NCBI GenBank assembly: GCA_964394445.1
Contig: CAYMXO010000002.1
Span: forward strand, 40,227-104,226
Reading direction: 5' to 3'
Origin: Thiopseudomonas sp964394445
GTDB lineage: Bacteria > Pseudomonadota > Gammaproteobacteria > Pseudomonadales > Pseudomonadaceae
DNA length: 64,000 bases
Shown here: one piece after another, positions 50,200 to 59,816 of the stretch
How the letters are laid out: each line of letters starts with the position of its first letter
How positions within the stretch are numbered: position 1 is the first letter of the stretch
Translations under genes and position numbers: made by a program
Notes under the pieces: model-generated
What the model was told of the DNA's origin: nothing
What the model saw: only the letters and a program-made list of their open reading frames with translations
Database searches by the model: none

Positions 50200-51150
50200 T
50201 CAGTCCTGTGTTTCCAGGTACTTTTCGACATCCAGCGCGGCCATGCAGCCGGCACCGGCGGAGGTGATCGCCTGACGATAAACGTCATCGGCCACATCAC
50301 CGGCGGCAAACACACCTTCAATGCTGGTCGCGGTAGCATTGCCTTCACGGCCGCCGTTGACGACCATATAACCGTCCTTGAGCTCCAGCTGACCCTCGAA
50401 CAGGCCGGTGTTGGGTGTGTGCCCGATGGCAATGAACACGCCCTCGACCTGCAGCTCACGGGTGCTGCCGTCGTTGTTGCGCAGGCGTACCCCGGTAACC
50501 CCCATGGCATCGCCCAATACCTCGTCCAGCTGGGCATTCAGCGCCAGCTCGATTTTGCCTTCGGCAACCCGTGCCTGCAGTTTATCCTGCAGAATTTTCT
50601 CGGCACGGAAGGTGTCGCGGCGGTGCACCAGGACCACCTTGCTGGCGATATTCGACAAATACATGGCTTCTTCAACAGCAGTATTGCCACCACCAACAAC
50701 CACCACTTCCTTGTCACGATAGAAAAATCCGTCACAGGTGGCACAGGCCGATACGCCACGCCCCATGAATTCCTCTTCGGAAGGCAGCCCCAGGTAGCGG
50801 GCGCTGGCACCGGTGGCAATGATCAGCGCATCGCAGGTATAGGTGCCGCTGTCACCGATCAGGGTAAAAGGGCGTTCCTGCAAACGAGCGGTGTGAATGT
50901 GGTCAAATACGATCTCGGTATCGAAACGCTCGGCATGTGCCTGCATCTGCGCCATCAGGTCAGGACCGGTCAAGCCCTCGGGACCGCCGGGCCAGTTGTC
51001 CACGTCAGTCGTGGTGGTCAGCTGGCCGCCGGCCTGCATACCGGTAATCAGCAGTGGCTTGAGGTTGGCACGGGCCGTGTAAACGGCTGCACTGTAACCG
51101 GCAGGCCCGGAACCCAGAATCAGCACTTGGGCGTGACGCACTTCAGACAT
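50200..51150 (-). CDS. trxB: Thioredoxin reductase TrxB
   Basis: 316 residues. FAD site GSGPAGYSAAVYTARA, redox pair in SACATCDGFFYRDKEV and NADPH site GGGNTAVEEA. It passes electrons from NADPH to thioredoxin. The start MSEVRHAQVLILG at 51150 has GGAGAG upstream; 11 codons before it are open but dissimilar. Divergent from cysZ. Confidence 0.97.
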   Translation of the reverse strand: MSEVRHAQVLILGSGPAGYSAAVYTARANLKPLLITGMQAGGQLTTTTDVDNWPGGPEGLTGPDLMAQMQAHAERFDTEIVFDHIHTARLQERPFTLIGDSGTYTCDALIIATGASARYLGLPSEEEFMGRGVSACATCDGFFYRDKEVVVVGGGNTAVEEAMYLSNIASKVVLVHRRDTFRAEKILQDKLQARVAEGKIELALNAQLDEVLGDAMGVTGVRLRNNDGSTRELQVEGVFIAIGHTPNTGLFEGQLELKDGYMVVNGGREGNATATSIEGVFAAGDVADDVYRQAITSAGAGCMAALDVEKYLETQD

Positions 51151-51325
51151 AGGAGCTCTCCAGAGTTGGCCCGTTGCGGGCACTTTTGCAAGGATTCAAA
51201 GTCTCATCAGCGGCATCCCTGCTGCTTTGGCTGTAAAAAACATGCGGCAAGGGTACACTAACCAGCCTTTTTTTTCCTTCCCGCCGTTGTCGCAGGCAGG
51301 AAAGCTTTTTGACTCCGGATCATCC

Positions 51326-52066
51326 ATGTCTGCCAATGTTTTCTCCGGGCCGGACTATCTGGCCTCAGGCTTCAAAATGATCAACCAGCCGGGGCTGCGC
51401 CGCTTTGTCGCGCTGCCGCTGCTGATCAATGTCCTGGTGTTTACCGGTCTGCTCTGGTTTGCCTTTGGCCGCTTCAGCGACTGGGTCAATGTCTTCGTGC
51501 CGGCCCTGCCTGACTGGCTGTCATTCCTGAACTATGTGCTCTGGCCGCTATTTGTGCTGCTGGTAGCACTGATGGTGTTTTTCACCTTTACTACCCTGGC
51601 CAACCTGATCGCCTCACCCTTCAACGCCTTCCTGGCGGAAAAAGTCGAAATTGTTGCCCGCGGCAAAGATCCGTTCCCGCCCTTTAACTGGACCGAGCTG
51701 GCCGCCATGGCACCCCGCACGCTCTGGCGCGAGCTGCGCAAGCTGGGTTATTTCCTGCCACGGGCGCTGGGTTTGCTGATTCTGTCGCTGATTCCGGGCG
51801 TCAACCTGGTTGCCGCGCCGCTGTGGCTGTTGTTCAACATCTGGATGATGGCTGTGCAATACATTGACTATCCGGCCGACAACAACAAGGTCAGCTGGCC
51901 GGCCATGCTGCACTGGTTGCGCCAGCATCGCTGGGCCAGCCTGAGCTTTGGCGGCATCACCTACCTGGCCGTAATGATCCCGGTATTCAATCTGCTGGCC
52001 ATGCCGGCCGCGATTGCCGGTGCCACCCTGCTCTGGGTCGACGGCAACCCGGACGGCAGCCGCTGA
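51326..52066 (+). CDS. cysZ: Sulfate transporter CysZ
   Basis: 246 residues. NVFSGPDYLASGFKMINQPGLRRFVALPLLINVLVF and LANLIASPFNAFLAEKVE are CysZ motifs, with several membrane helices. CysZ channels sulfate into the cytoplasm for cysteine synthesis. The start at 51326 follows TCCGGATCATCC, a weak ribosome site, and is chosen on similarity. Confidence 0.93.
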   Translation: MSANVFSGPDYLASGFKMINQPGLRRFVALPLLINVLVFTGLLWFAFGRFSDWVNVFVPALPDWLSFLNYVLWPLFVLLVALMVFFTFTTLANLIASPFNAFLAEKVEIVARGKDPFPPFNWTELAAMAPRTLWRELRKLGYFLPRALGLLILSLIPGVNLVAAPLWLLFNIWMMAVQYIDYPADNNKVSWPAMLHWLRQHRWASLSFGGITYLAVMIPVFNLLAMPAAIAGATLLWVDGNPDGSR

Positions 52067-52145
52067 ACCGGACACCTGTCAGGCGACCAGCAACCCCGGT
52101 TTTCCTGGGTGCAGGCCCCTTCAGGTACAGCCACAACCCGGCTGA

Positions 52146-52178
52146 AAAAGAAAACGGATGCCGAAGCATCCGTTTTCC
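52146..52178. terminator. Bidirectional terminator between cysZ and glgP
   Basis: AAAACGGATGC (52151-52161), loop CGAA, GCATCCGTTTT (52166-52176). On the minus strand the loop is UUCG and the stem is followed by CTTTTTC, an efficient end for the glg operon; on the plus strand it can end cysZ. Confidence 0.9.
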
Positions 52179-52198
52179 GTTCTGGCCCTGCTTGAGCC

Positions 52199-54670
52199 TT
52201 AGCGGACTTCAACCGGATCCAGCTTCCAGATCTCGTCGTTGTAATCCTGCATGGTGCGGTCGGTGGAGAATTTGCTGCTGCGTGCAGTGTTCAGGATGCT
52301 CAGGGTGGTCCAGCGCTCCACATCGGCAAATGCCTGTGCCGCTGCCTCCTGGGTATCCACATAGCTGCGGAAATCGGCCAGGGTCATCCAGGGATCACCA
52401 TAAGCCTTGACGCCAGCAATCAGGTCATCAAACAGACCATATTCATGCTGGTTGAAGTGGCCGCTCTCCAGCAGGTGCATGACGGCCTGCAGGTCGGCAT
52501 CGCGGTCGATGAAGTCATGCGGATTATAGTGGCCGGCGATTTGCTGGACCTCTTCGGCGCGCAGGCCAAACAGGAAGAAATTCTCTTCGCCCACTTCCTC
52601 GCGAATCTCCACGTTGGCACCATCCAGAGTGCCGATGGTGATGGCACCGTTCATCATGAACTTCATGTTGCCGGTACCGGAAGCTTCCTTGCCGGCAGTG
52701 GAAATCTGCTCGGACAAGTCAGCGCCCGGCGCAATCACTTCCATGGTGGATACGCTGTAGTTGGGTATGAACACCACTTTCAGCCTGTCACCCACATCCG
52801 GATCATTGTTCACCACACGGGCAATGTTGTTGATCAGCTTGATGATCTGTTTTGCCATGTGATAGCCGGGTGCGGCCTTGCCGCCAAACACGACTACCCG
52901 GTTGACCCAGCTGGCCGTATCACCACGCTTGATGCGCGCATACAGGTGGATCACGTGCAGTGCATTGAGCAGCTGACGCTTGTACTCGTGAATACGCTTG
53001 ACCTGCACGTCGAACAGTGCACCGGAGTTGACACGGACGCCGGTTTCACGCTCGATCAGGGCGGCCAGCCGTTGCTTGTTCTCCAGCTTGATGTCGCGCC
53101 AGGTCTGACGGAATGCCTTGTCATTCAGATACTCTTCCAGGCGCTTGAGGCGTGACAAATCGGTCACCCACGCTTCACCCAGCACCTCGTCCAGCAGCGC
53201 ACGCAGCCCCGGGTTGGCTGATGCCATCCAGCGCCTTGGCGTTACGCCATTGGTCTTGTTGTTGAACTTGTGCGGCCACAGCTGGTAGAAATCGTTGAAC
53301 AGGCCTTCCTTGAGCAGTTCGGAGTGCAGTGCGGCAACACCGTTGACCGAGTAGCTGCCGACAATGGCCAGGTGCGCCATGCGTACTTCGCCGTGCTCGC
53401 CGAGAATGGACAGGCGACGCTGGCGCTCTACATCGCCAGGCCACTTGGTTGCCACCTTGCTGAGGAAGCGACGGTTGATCTCTTCGATGATCTGCATCGG
53501 CCGCGGCAGCAACTTATGCATCAGCGCGGCCGGCCAGGTTTCCAGCGCCTCGGGCAGCAGCGTGTGGTTGGTGTAGGCCATGGTCGCGGTAACGATCTCC
53601 CAGGCGGCATCCCAGGACAGGCGTTTTTCATCCAGCAGCAAGCGCATCAGCTCGGCCACAGCCAGGCTGGGGTGGGTATCGTTCAGCTGGAATACGTTAT
53701 TAACGGCGAAATCATCATAGCCGGTATGGAAACGCTCCCAGTTGGCCAGCACATCCTGCAGGCTGGCAGACACCAGAAAATACTGCTGGCGCAGGCGCAG
53801 CTCTTTGCCGCTCTCGCTGGAGTCGTTGGGGTAGAGCACCATGGTGATGTTTTCAGCTTCGTTCTTGGCTTCCACTGCCTCGAAGTAGGAGCCGGCGTTA
53901 AACGCATTCAGCTTGAAGCTTTCTGGCGCCTTCGCGTGCCACAGGCGCAGCGTGTTCACGGTCTGGTTCTTGTAACCCGGGATCGGCACGTCAAAAGGCA
54001 CTGCCAGCACATCTTCGGTGCTTTCCCAGTGCACAATGTGCATGCCGGTTTTCGGGTTGACATAGTCACGGCAGTAGCCGCCAAACTTCACCGTACGAGT
54101 ATATTCCGCACGCATCAGCTCCCACGGATAGCTGCCGAAGGCCAGCCAGTGGTCTGGTTCCTCGACCTGAAAGCCGTTCTGGATCAGCTGGCGGAACATG
54201 CCGTACTCGTAACGCAGGCCATAACCCATGACGGGCAATTGCAGTGTGGCACAGCTGTCAATGAAACAAGCTGCCAAACGGCCCAGGCCACCGTTGCCAA
54301 GCCCGGCATCGATTTCAATCTGTTCGATGGCTTCAAGGTCCTGACCCAGACTGGAAAGTGCATCCTGTATGTTGTCTTCAATGCCAAGGTTGAGCAGGTT
54401 GTTGCTCAGCGAGCGGCCAATCAGGAACTCCATGGACAGGTAGTAGCCGCGCTTGGGAGTTTCACGGTGGTAACTGGCCCAGGTTTTTTTCCAGTTGTCC
54501 ACCAGCCGGTCACGAATCACCAGCACCAGCGCATGCAGTTTGTAGTCAATGTTCGAGGTCAGCTCGCGACCCAGGTGAAAACGCAAATAGTTGACAAAGT
54601 CGTTTTCCAGGCTGCATCTGTCATCGCGCAATTGTTTGTGCAGCTCGCAATCAGGGCTATGTTCGGCCAT
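52199..54670 (-). CDS. glgP: Glycogen phosphorylase GlgP
   Basis: 823 residues, full length. Releases glucose-1-phosphate from glycogen chain ends. The PLP-binding lysine is in EASGTGNMKFMMNGAITIGTLDGANVE, and the N-terminal AACFIDSCATLQLPVMGYGLRYEYGMF is typical. AAGGAGAAT precedes the start. Last gene of the operon, immediately after glgA. Confidence 0.98.
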   Translation of the reverse strand: MAEHSPDCELHKQLRDDRCSLENDFVNYLRFHLGRELTSNIDYKLHALVLVIRDRLVDNWKKTWASYHRETPKRGYYLSMEFLIGRSLSNNLLNLGIEDNIQDALSSLGQDLEAIEQIEIDAGLGNGGLGRLAACFIDSCATLQLPVMGYGLRYEYGMFRQLIQNGFQVEEPDHWLAFGSYPWELMRAEYTRTVKFGGYCRDYVNPKTGMHIVHWESTEDVLAVPFDVPIPGYKNQTVNTLRLWHAKAPESFKLNAFNAGSYFEAVEAKNEAENITMVLYPNDSSESGKELRLRQQYFLVSASLQDVLANWERFHTGYDDFAVNNVFQLNDTHPSLAVAELMRLLLDEKRLSWDAAWEIVTATMAYTNHTLLPEALETWPAALMHKLLPRPMQIIEEINRRFLSKVATKWPGDVERQRRLSILGEHGEVRMAHLAIVGSYSVNGVAALHSELLKEGLFNDFYQLWPHKFNNKTNGVTPRRWMASANPGLRALLDEVLGEAWVTDLSRLKRLEEYLNDKAFRQTWRDIKLENKQRLAALIERETGVRVNSGALFDVQVKRIHEYKRQLLNALHVIHLYARIKRGDTASWVNRVVVFGGKAAPGYHMAKQIIKLINNIARVVNNDPDVGDRLKVVFIPNYSVSTMEVIAPGADLSEQISTAGKEASGTGNMKFMMNGAITIGTLDGANVEIREEVGEENFFLFGLRAEEVQQIAGHYNPHDFIDRDADLQAVMHLLESGHFNQHEYGLFDDLIAGVKAYGDPWMTLADFRSYVDTQEAAAQAFADVERWTTLSILNTARSSKFSTDRTMQDYNDEIWKLDPVEVR

Positions 54671-56146
54671 TTAATTCTCCTTGGTATACAAATCGACGTA
54701 CTCCCGGGCGCTTTGCTCCCAGGAAAAAGACTGTTCCATGGCTGTGCGCTGCATTTGCTGCCACAACCGTGGTCTGGAATAAAGGTACAGGGCGTGCTCC
54801 AGCGCAGAGCGCAGGGCATGCACGTTCTGATCGTAAAACACAAAACCTGTAGCGGTTTTCTGCGCCAGATTTTCCTCGCTGGCGTTGACCACGGTATCAG
54901 CCAGCCCGCCCGTGTGATGAACCAGCGGCAAGGTGCCGTATGCCAGGCTATACAGCTGGTTGAGGCCACAGGGTTCAAAGCGCGAAGGCATCAGAAAAAT
55001 GTCGGCACCGGCCTCAACCCGGTGTGCCAGCTCTTCCGAGTAGCCGATATGCACAAAGGCGTTGTCCGGATAGCGCCTGGCCAGGCTACGCAGCGCCTGC
55101 TCGAAATAGCCTTCGCCGCTGCCAACACAGACCAGGTTGACGCGCCCCTGCTCCAGCAACGGCGGCACCACCTGCAGGATCAGGTCGATGCCTTTCTGCG
55201 TCACCAGCCGGCCAATAAAGCCAAGCAGCGGCACTGTTTCTGCCTGAGTTGCTTCGGTTGCACCCAGCTGCTGCAGCAGCGCCAGCTTGTTGCGTTTTTT
55301 TCCGGCCACGTGGCCATTGCCCAGAGCATAGTTTTCATGCAGGTAGGGATCGGTAGCCGGATTCCAGAATCCAGTGTCAATCCCGTTCAGGATACCGTGC
55401 AGGCGACCTTGGGCGCGGGCGGCCTGCATGATACCGGCAAAGCCATAGGCAAACTCCGGAGTGCAAATTTCACGCGCATAGCTGGGGCTCACCGTAGTCA
55501 CCACATCCGCATACTGGATGCCGGCCTTGAGCATCGACATCTGCCCGTAAAACTCGACACCTTCCGTGCTCCACCAGTGCCAGGGCAGCCACATGCTGTC
55601 AAACAGCGCTCTGGGGAAGTAACCGGCATACGCCATGTTATGGATGGTAAACAGGGTACGCGGCGCGTCACGCTCCTCGCGCAGGAATGCCGGCACCAAT
55701 CCGGTCTGCCAGTCGTTGGCATGCACCACATCGGCCCGCCAGTCGAGGCCGGCACGATCCATCGCCAGCTCTGCTACCGCGCGTGAAAACACGCCAAAGC
55801 GTTCGCCATTGTCCCACCAGTCCTGCCCGTCCGGTCCCTGATAGGGGTTGCCCGGGCGGTCGAACAGGCCCGGGATATCCAGCAGCCAGACATCCTGCTC
55901 CAGCCCGGGCACATGGGCTTCCAGAACCCGTACACCACGCATGCGACCCGCGCCGCCAACAGAAAATTGTGACACCACCCGGTATTGCGGATATTTTTCC
56001 AGCACCTGCTGATAGGCCGGCAACACCAGCCGAGCCTCATGGCCCAGCTGCGCCAGCGCGCCTGGCAAGCTGCCAGAAACATCAGCCAGCCCGCCGGTCT
56101 TGACCAGTGGGTGGGCTTCCGGGGTTGCAAACAGTATCTTCATCAT
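54671..56146 (-). CDS. glgA: Glycogen synthase GlgA
   Basis: 491 residues, GT5 family. ADP-glucose binding site KTGGLADVSGSLP at residue 16 and the C-terminal EPCGLNQLYSLAYGTLPLVHHTGGLADTV. Elongates alpha-1,4-glucan from ADP-glucose. The first of two adjacent ATGs (ATGATG) overlaps the glgB stop by four bases and has GGA six bases upstream. Confidence 0.98.
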   Translation of the reverse strand: MMKILFATPEAHPLVKTGGLADVSGSLPGALAQLGHEARLVLPAYQQVLEKYPQYRVVSQFSVGGAGRMRGVRVLEAHVPGLEQDVWLLDIPGLFDRPGNPYQGPDGQDWWDNGERFGVFSRAVAELAMDRAGLDWRADVVHANDWQTGLVPAFLREERDAPRTLFTIHNMAYAGYFPRALFDSMWLPWHWWSTEGVEFYGQMSMLKAGIQYADVVTTVSPSYAREICTPEFAYGFAGIMQAARAQGRLHGILNGIDTGFWNPATDPYLHENYALGNGHVAGKKRNKLALLQQLGATEATQAETVPLLGFIGRLVTQKGIDLILQVVPPLLEQGRVNLVCVGSGEGYFEQALRSLARRYPDNAFVHIGYSEELAHRVEAGADIFLMPSRFEPCGLNQLYSLAYGTLPLVHHTGGLADTVVNASEENLAQKTATGFVFYDQNVHALRSALEHALYLYSRPRLWQQMQRTAMEQSFSWEQSAREYVDLYTKEN

Positions 56147-58344
56147 TTCGTGTCCTGTGCAGGCTTTGCCGCCCTCCGGGTTACCCGTTTGAATACAACG
56201 CAGCCCAGCGGCGGCAAGGTCAGGCTGGCCGATACCGGCTGGCCCATCCAGGGATGCCGGTCGACCTTGACGGCACCACTGTTGCCAAGGTTGCTACCGC
56301 CATACCACGATGAGTCGGAGTTGAAAATCTCCATGTAGTCGCCATCGCCCGGCAAGCCGACACGGTAACGGTAACGCGGCACGGGAGTAAAGTTGAATAC
56401 GCAGACCAGACTGTCTTCGCTGCCGTGGCGGGCAAAGCTGAGCACTGACTGGTTGTAATCGTGGCAGTCAATCCAGCTGAACCCTTCCGGTTCAAAGTCC
56501 CGCTCATGCAGTGCGCTTTCACCGCGATATAGCTGGTTCAGCTGACGCACCAGCTGCATGATGCCGCGATGATTGGGCGCATCACACAGATGCCATGGCA
56601 ACCCCGTGCCGTCGTTCCATTCTGTCCACTGGCCAAAATCACAGCCCATGAACAACAGCTTCTTGCCAGGGTGCAGCCACTGGTAGCTGAGCAACAAACG
56701 CAGGTTGGCCATCTTCTGCCAGTCGTCACCAGGCATCTTGCCAGCCAGCGAGCCCTTCATGTGTACCACTTCATCGTGGGAAAACGGCAGGATGAAGTTT
56801 TCACTGTAGGCGTACATCTGGCTGAAGGTCAGCTGGTTGTGATGAAACGGCCGATAGACCGGATCCTTGCTGAAATAATCCAGGGTGTCATTCATCCAGC
56901 CCATGTTCCATTTCATGGAAAAGCCCAGCCCGCCCATCCAGGTCGGCCGTGAAACCATCGGCCAGGAGGTGGACTCTTCGGCCATCACCAGCGCGCCAGG
57001 GTATTGGGTGTGCACCTCGTAGTTAAGCTGTTGCAGAAACTTGATGGCATCCAGGTTCTCCCGGCCGCCATACGGGTTGGGCAGCCAGTCACCTTCGTTA
57101 CGCGAATAGTCCAGATACAGCATCGAGGCCACGGCATCGACCCGCAGTCCGTCAATATGGAATTCCTTCAGCCAGTAGAGGGCATTGGCAATCAGGAAGT
57201 TGCGTACCTCGTTGCGGCCGAAGTTGAAAATGTAGGTGCCCCAGTCACGATGTTCGCCCAGCCGCGGGTCTTCGTGCTCGTACAGCGCCGTGCCGTCAAA
57301 ACGCGCCAGAGCGAAAAAATCCTTGGGAAAGTGCGCCGGCACCCAGTCCAGAAACACACCGATACCATGCTGGTGGCAGTGGTCAACCAGGTAACGAAAA
57401 TCGTCCGGCGAGCCAAAACGGCTGGTCGGTGCGTAGTAACCAGAGGTCTGGTACCCCCAGGACTCATCCAGCGGGTGCTCGCTGATGGGCAGCAGTTCAA
57501 TATGGGTGTAACCCATCCACTTGGCGTAATCGACCAGGCGGTGGGCAATCTCGCGGTAATTGAGGAAACCACCCGCCTCATCCCGCTGCCATGAACCCAG
57601 ATGTACCTCGTAAATACTGACCGGCTCGCTGCCCCAGTCAGTAGTACGGCGCTGTTCAAGCCATTTGGCATCACGCCACTGGTGCTGACTGGTAAATACA
57701 CAGGAAGCTGTTTGCGGCCGCAGCTCCATGGCGCGGGCATAGGGGTCGGTTTTGTCGAATACATCGCCGGTTGTGGTGTTGCGAATCTCGAACTTGTAAG
57801 CGTCACCCTGTTGCAGGCCCGGCATGAACAGCTCCCAGACGCCGGAACCTCCACGGTTGCGCATGGGGTGGCGGAAGCCGTGCCAGCCATTGAAATCACC
57901 GACCACGGAAACCCGTTCTGCGGAAGGCGCCCAGACAGCAAACTGGACACCGCTGATGCCGTTGATGGTTTTCTCCCGGGCCCCCAGGTGTTCATAAATC
58001 TGCCAGTGCTGGCCCTCGGCAAACAGGTGCAGGTCGAGCTCACCCAACAGTACATCAAAGGAATAGGGAGAAATTTGCTGATAGCTGTTGCCGTCGAAAT
58101 CATCCCAGTGTACATCGTAGTGCTGCGGCAGGGCAGCCAGCTGCTTGGCGTCCAGTTCCAGCACAAACAGGCCGCCCTCGGTCAGCCGCTGCATTTCCAG
58201 CCGGCCTTCAAGGCTCACGTGTTTGGCCGTCGGCATCCAGACACGAACCTGTGACCTGTTGCCCGCTACACTGTGCACACCAAGCAGCTGGAAAGGATCA
58301 TGCAAACGCCCCTGCTCCAGTCGTGTAATCAATTCCTGATTCAT
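56143..58344 (-). CDS. glgB: 1,4-alpha-glucan branching enzyme GlgB
   Basis: 733 residues. An N-terminal N1 and CBM48 region is followed by a GH13 barrel with nucleophile aspartate in IDGLRVDAVASMLYLDY, acid/base glutamate in VMAEESTSWP and the third acid in PFSHDEVVHMKGS. Introduces alpha-1,6 branches. AGGAGAG precedes the start, which overlaps the malQ stop by four bases. Confidence 0.98.
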   Translation of the reverse strand: MNQELITRLEQGRLHDPFQLLGVHSVAGNRSQVRVWMPTAKHVSLEGRLEMQRLTEGGLFVLELDAKQLAALPQHYDVHWDDFDGNSYQQISPYSFDVLLGELDLHLFAEGQHWQIYEHLGAREKTINGISGVQFAVWAPSAERVSVVGDFNGWHGFRHPMRNRGGSGVWELFMPGLQQGDAYKFEIRNTTTGDVFDKTDPYARAMELRPQTASCVFTSQHQWRDAKWLEQRRTTDWGSEPVSIYEVHLGSWQRDEAGGFLNYREIAHRLVDYAKWMGYTHIELLPISEHPLDESWGYQTSGYYAPTSRFGSPDDFRYLVDHCHQHGIGVFLDWVPAHFPKDFFALARFDGTALYEHEDPRLGEHRDWGTYIFNFGRNEVRNFLIANALYWLKEFHIDGLRVDAVASMLYLDYSRNEGDWLPNPYGGRENLDAIKFLQQLNYEVHTQYPGALVMAEESTSWPMVSRPTWMGGLGFSMKWNMGWMNDTLDYFSKDPVYRPFHHNQLTFSQMYAYSENFILPFSHDEVVHMKGSLAGKMPGDDWQKMANLRLLLSYQWLHPGKKLLFMGCDFGQWTEWNDGTGLPWHLCDAPNHRGIMQLVRQLNQLYRGESALHERDFEPEGFSWIDCHDYNQSVLSFARHGSEDSLVCVFNFTPVPRYRYRVGLPGDGDYMEIFNSDSSWYGGSNLGNSGAVKVDRHPWMGQPVSASLTLPPLGCVVFKRVTRRAAKPAQDTK

Positions 58345-59699
58345 TCTGCCTCTCCTGCCTGTGTCAGGCGGTTGCTTTGCTCAACCCGGTAACGGATGCG
58401 GGCGGCCAGATCGTCCGGCACCTGCTCCCAATGGAACTGCCAGCCCCAGTTATCATGCGTGGTTCCCGGCGTATTCATGCGGTGGCTGCCGTCCAGCCCA
58501 AGCCAGTCCTGCATGGGCACAATGGCATGGCGTGCCACCGACTGCAGGGCTGTGGCTATCAGCGGCCAGGGCATTTCACCCGCTTCGGTATCAACCTGGC
58601 CCAACATCCAGTCCCGGGTGCCCGGATGCAGATCCTGCAGCCAGCCCATGGTGGTGTCATTGTCGTGGGTTCCGGTATAGACAACAGAGTTTTCCGTTTG
58701 GTTGTCGGGTGAATGCGGGTTGTCCGGCAAGCCGCTGAAGCCAAACTGAAGCACCGACATGCCGGGCAAGCCAAACTGCTCTTTCAGTGCCACTACGTCC
58801 GCCGTGATGATGCCTAGGTCTTCGGCAACCAGCGGCAGCGGATTGAACATCTGCTGCAGCCGGCCCAGCAACTTCGCACCAGGCGCCTTCTGCCAGCGTC
58901 CATTGATGGCAGTTTCCTCGTCGGCATCAATCTCCCAGCTGGCTTCCAGTCCACGAAAATGGTCAATACGCAGCAGGTCGAACAGCTCCAGTGCCGCTTC
59001 CACACGGCGGCACCACCAACCGAAGTTGTCCTGCTCCATGGCAGCCCAGTCATAATGCGGGTTGCCCCAGCGCTGGCCGGTCGCGGAAAAATAATCAGGC
59101 GGCACGCCAGTAACCACTGTCGGCTGCAAATTGTGGTCCAGCCGGAACTGCCGGGGCTGCACCCAGACTTCCACGCTGTCATGGGCAACAAAGATCGGCA
59201 TATCGCCAAACAACCTGATGCCCTTGTCGTTCGCATCACGGCGCAGCTGTTGCCACAACACGTGCAGCTGGAACTGGGCTTTCTTCAGCTGCAGGATTTC
59301 ATCCAGCCGGCTACTGGCCACCTGGGCCAGAACAACCGGATTGCGCTGTTTGTAAGGCTCCGGCCACTCAGTCCAGGGCCGGCTGTCGAACTGCCGGCGC
59401 AACACCATGAACAAAGCATAATCATTGAGCCAGTGTGGCGGTTTTTCCAGATAGCGCCTGAACGCTTCCATATCAACCTGTCTTTCCCAGTCTCCCGGCA
59501 GCAGGCGCGGGTTCAGGGCAAAAGCCGACAGGCTGTGATACGGCGACAGGTCGTCATGGGGTGCGGTCAGGGGGAGCAGCTGCCAGACCGACAGTCCCGC
59601 GGCATGCATCCAGTCCAGGAAGCGCCAGGCGTGCGCATCCAGCACCCCATTGGGTAACGAAGTCGGGTGTAACAGCACCCCTGCTGCACGATCTGTCAT
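58341..59699 (-). CDS. malQ: 4-alpha-glucanotransferase (amylomaltase) MalQ, short form
   Basis: 452 residues, GH77. GVLLHPTSLPNGVLDAHAWRFLDWMHAAGLSVWQLLPL opens the barrel. Catalytic positions are in LLRIDHFRGLEASWEI (nucleophile), VAEDLGIITADVV (acid/base) and YTGTHDNDTTMGW. It is about 40-50 residues shorter than the usual bacterial short form, mainly through tight loops, but all motifs are intact. It disproportionates maltodextrins made during glycogen turnover. AGGACAGACAGAG lies upstream. Confidence 0.95.
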   Translation of the reverse strand: MTDRAAGVLLHPTSLPNGVLDAHAWRFLDWMHAAGLSVWQLLPLTAPHDDLSPYHSLSAFALNPRLLPGDWERQVDMEAFRRYLEKPPHWLNDYALFMVLRRQFDSRPWTEWPEPYKQRNPVVLAQVASSRLDEILQLKKAQFQLHVLWQQLRRDANDKGIRLFGDMPIFVAHDSVEVWVQPRQFRLDHNLQPTVVTGVPPDYFSATGQRWGNPHYDWAAMEQDNFGWWCRRVEAALELFDLLRIDHFRGLEASWEIDADEETAINGRWQKAPGAKLLGRLQQMFNPLPLVAEDLGIITADVVALKEQFGLPGMSVLQFGFSGLPDNPHSPDNQTENSVVYTGTHDNDTTMGWLQDLHPGTRDWMLGQVDTEAGEMPWPLIATALQSVARHAIVPMQDWLGLDGSHRMNTPGTTHDNWGWQFHWEQVPDDLAARIRYRVEQSNRLTQAGEAE

Positions 59700-59816
59700 C
59701 TGCTCTGTCTGTCCTGAAAAATAAACGTGAGGGAAGTTGCGCCGGGCTGCGCATGGCTCCGGCGCCGATGGCCTGACTGCGGCTTGCTGCCAGACCGGTT
59801 ACGCTATTTTTGTTGC

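Noticed and set aside
53270..55786. 838-codon open frame on the plus strand opposite glgP and glgA
   Set aside because: It is the antisense shadow of two intact, recognisable genes; its translation has no domain and the frame lacks a ribosome site.
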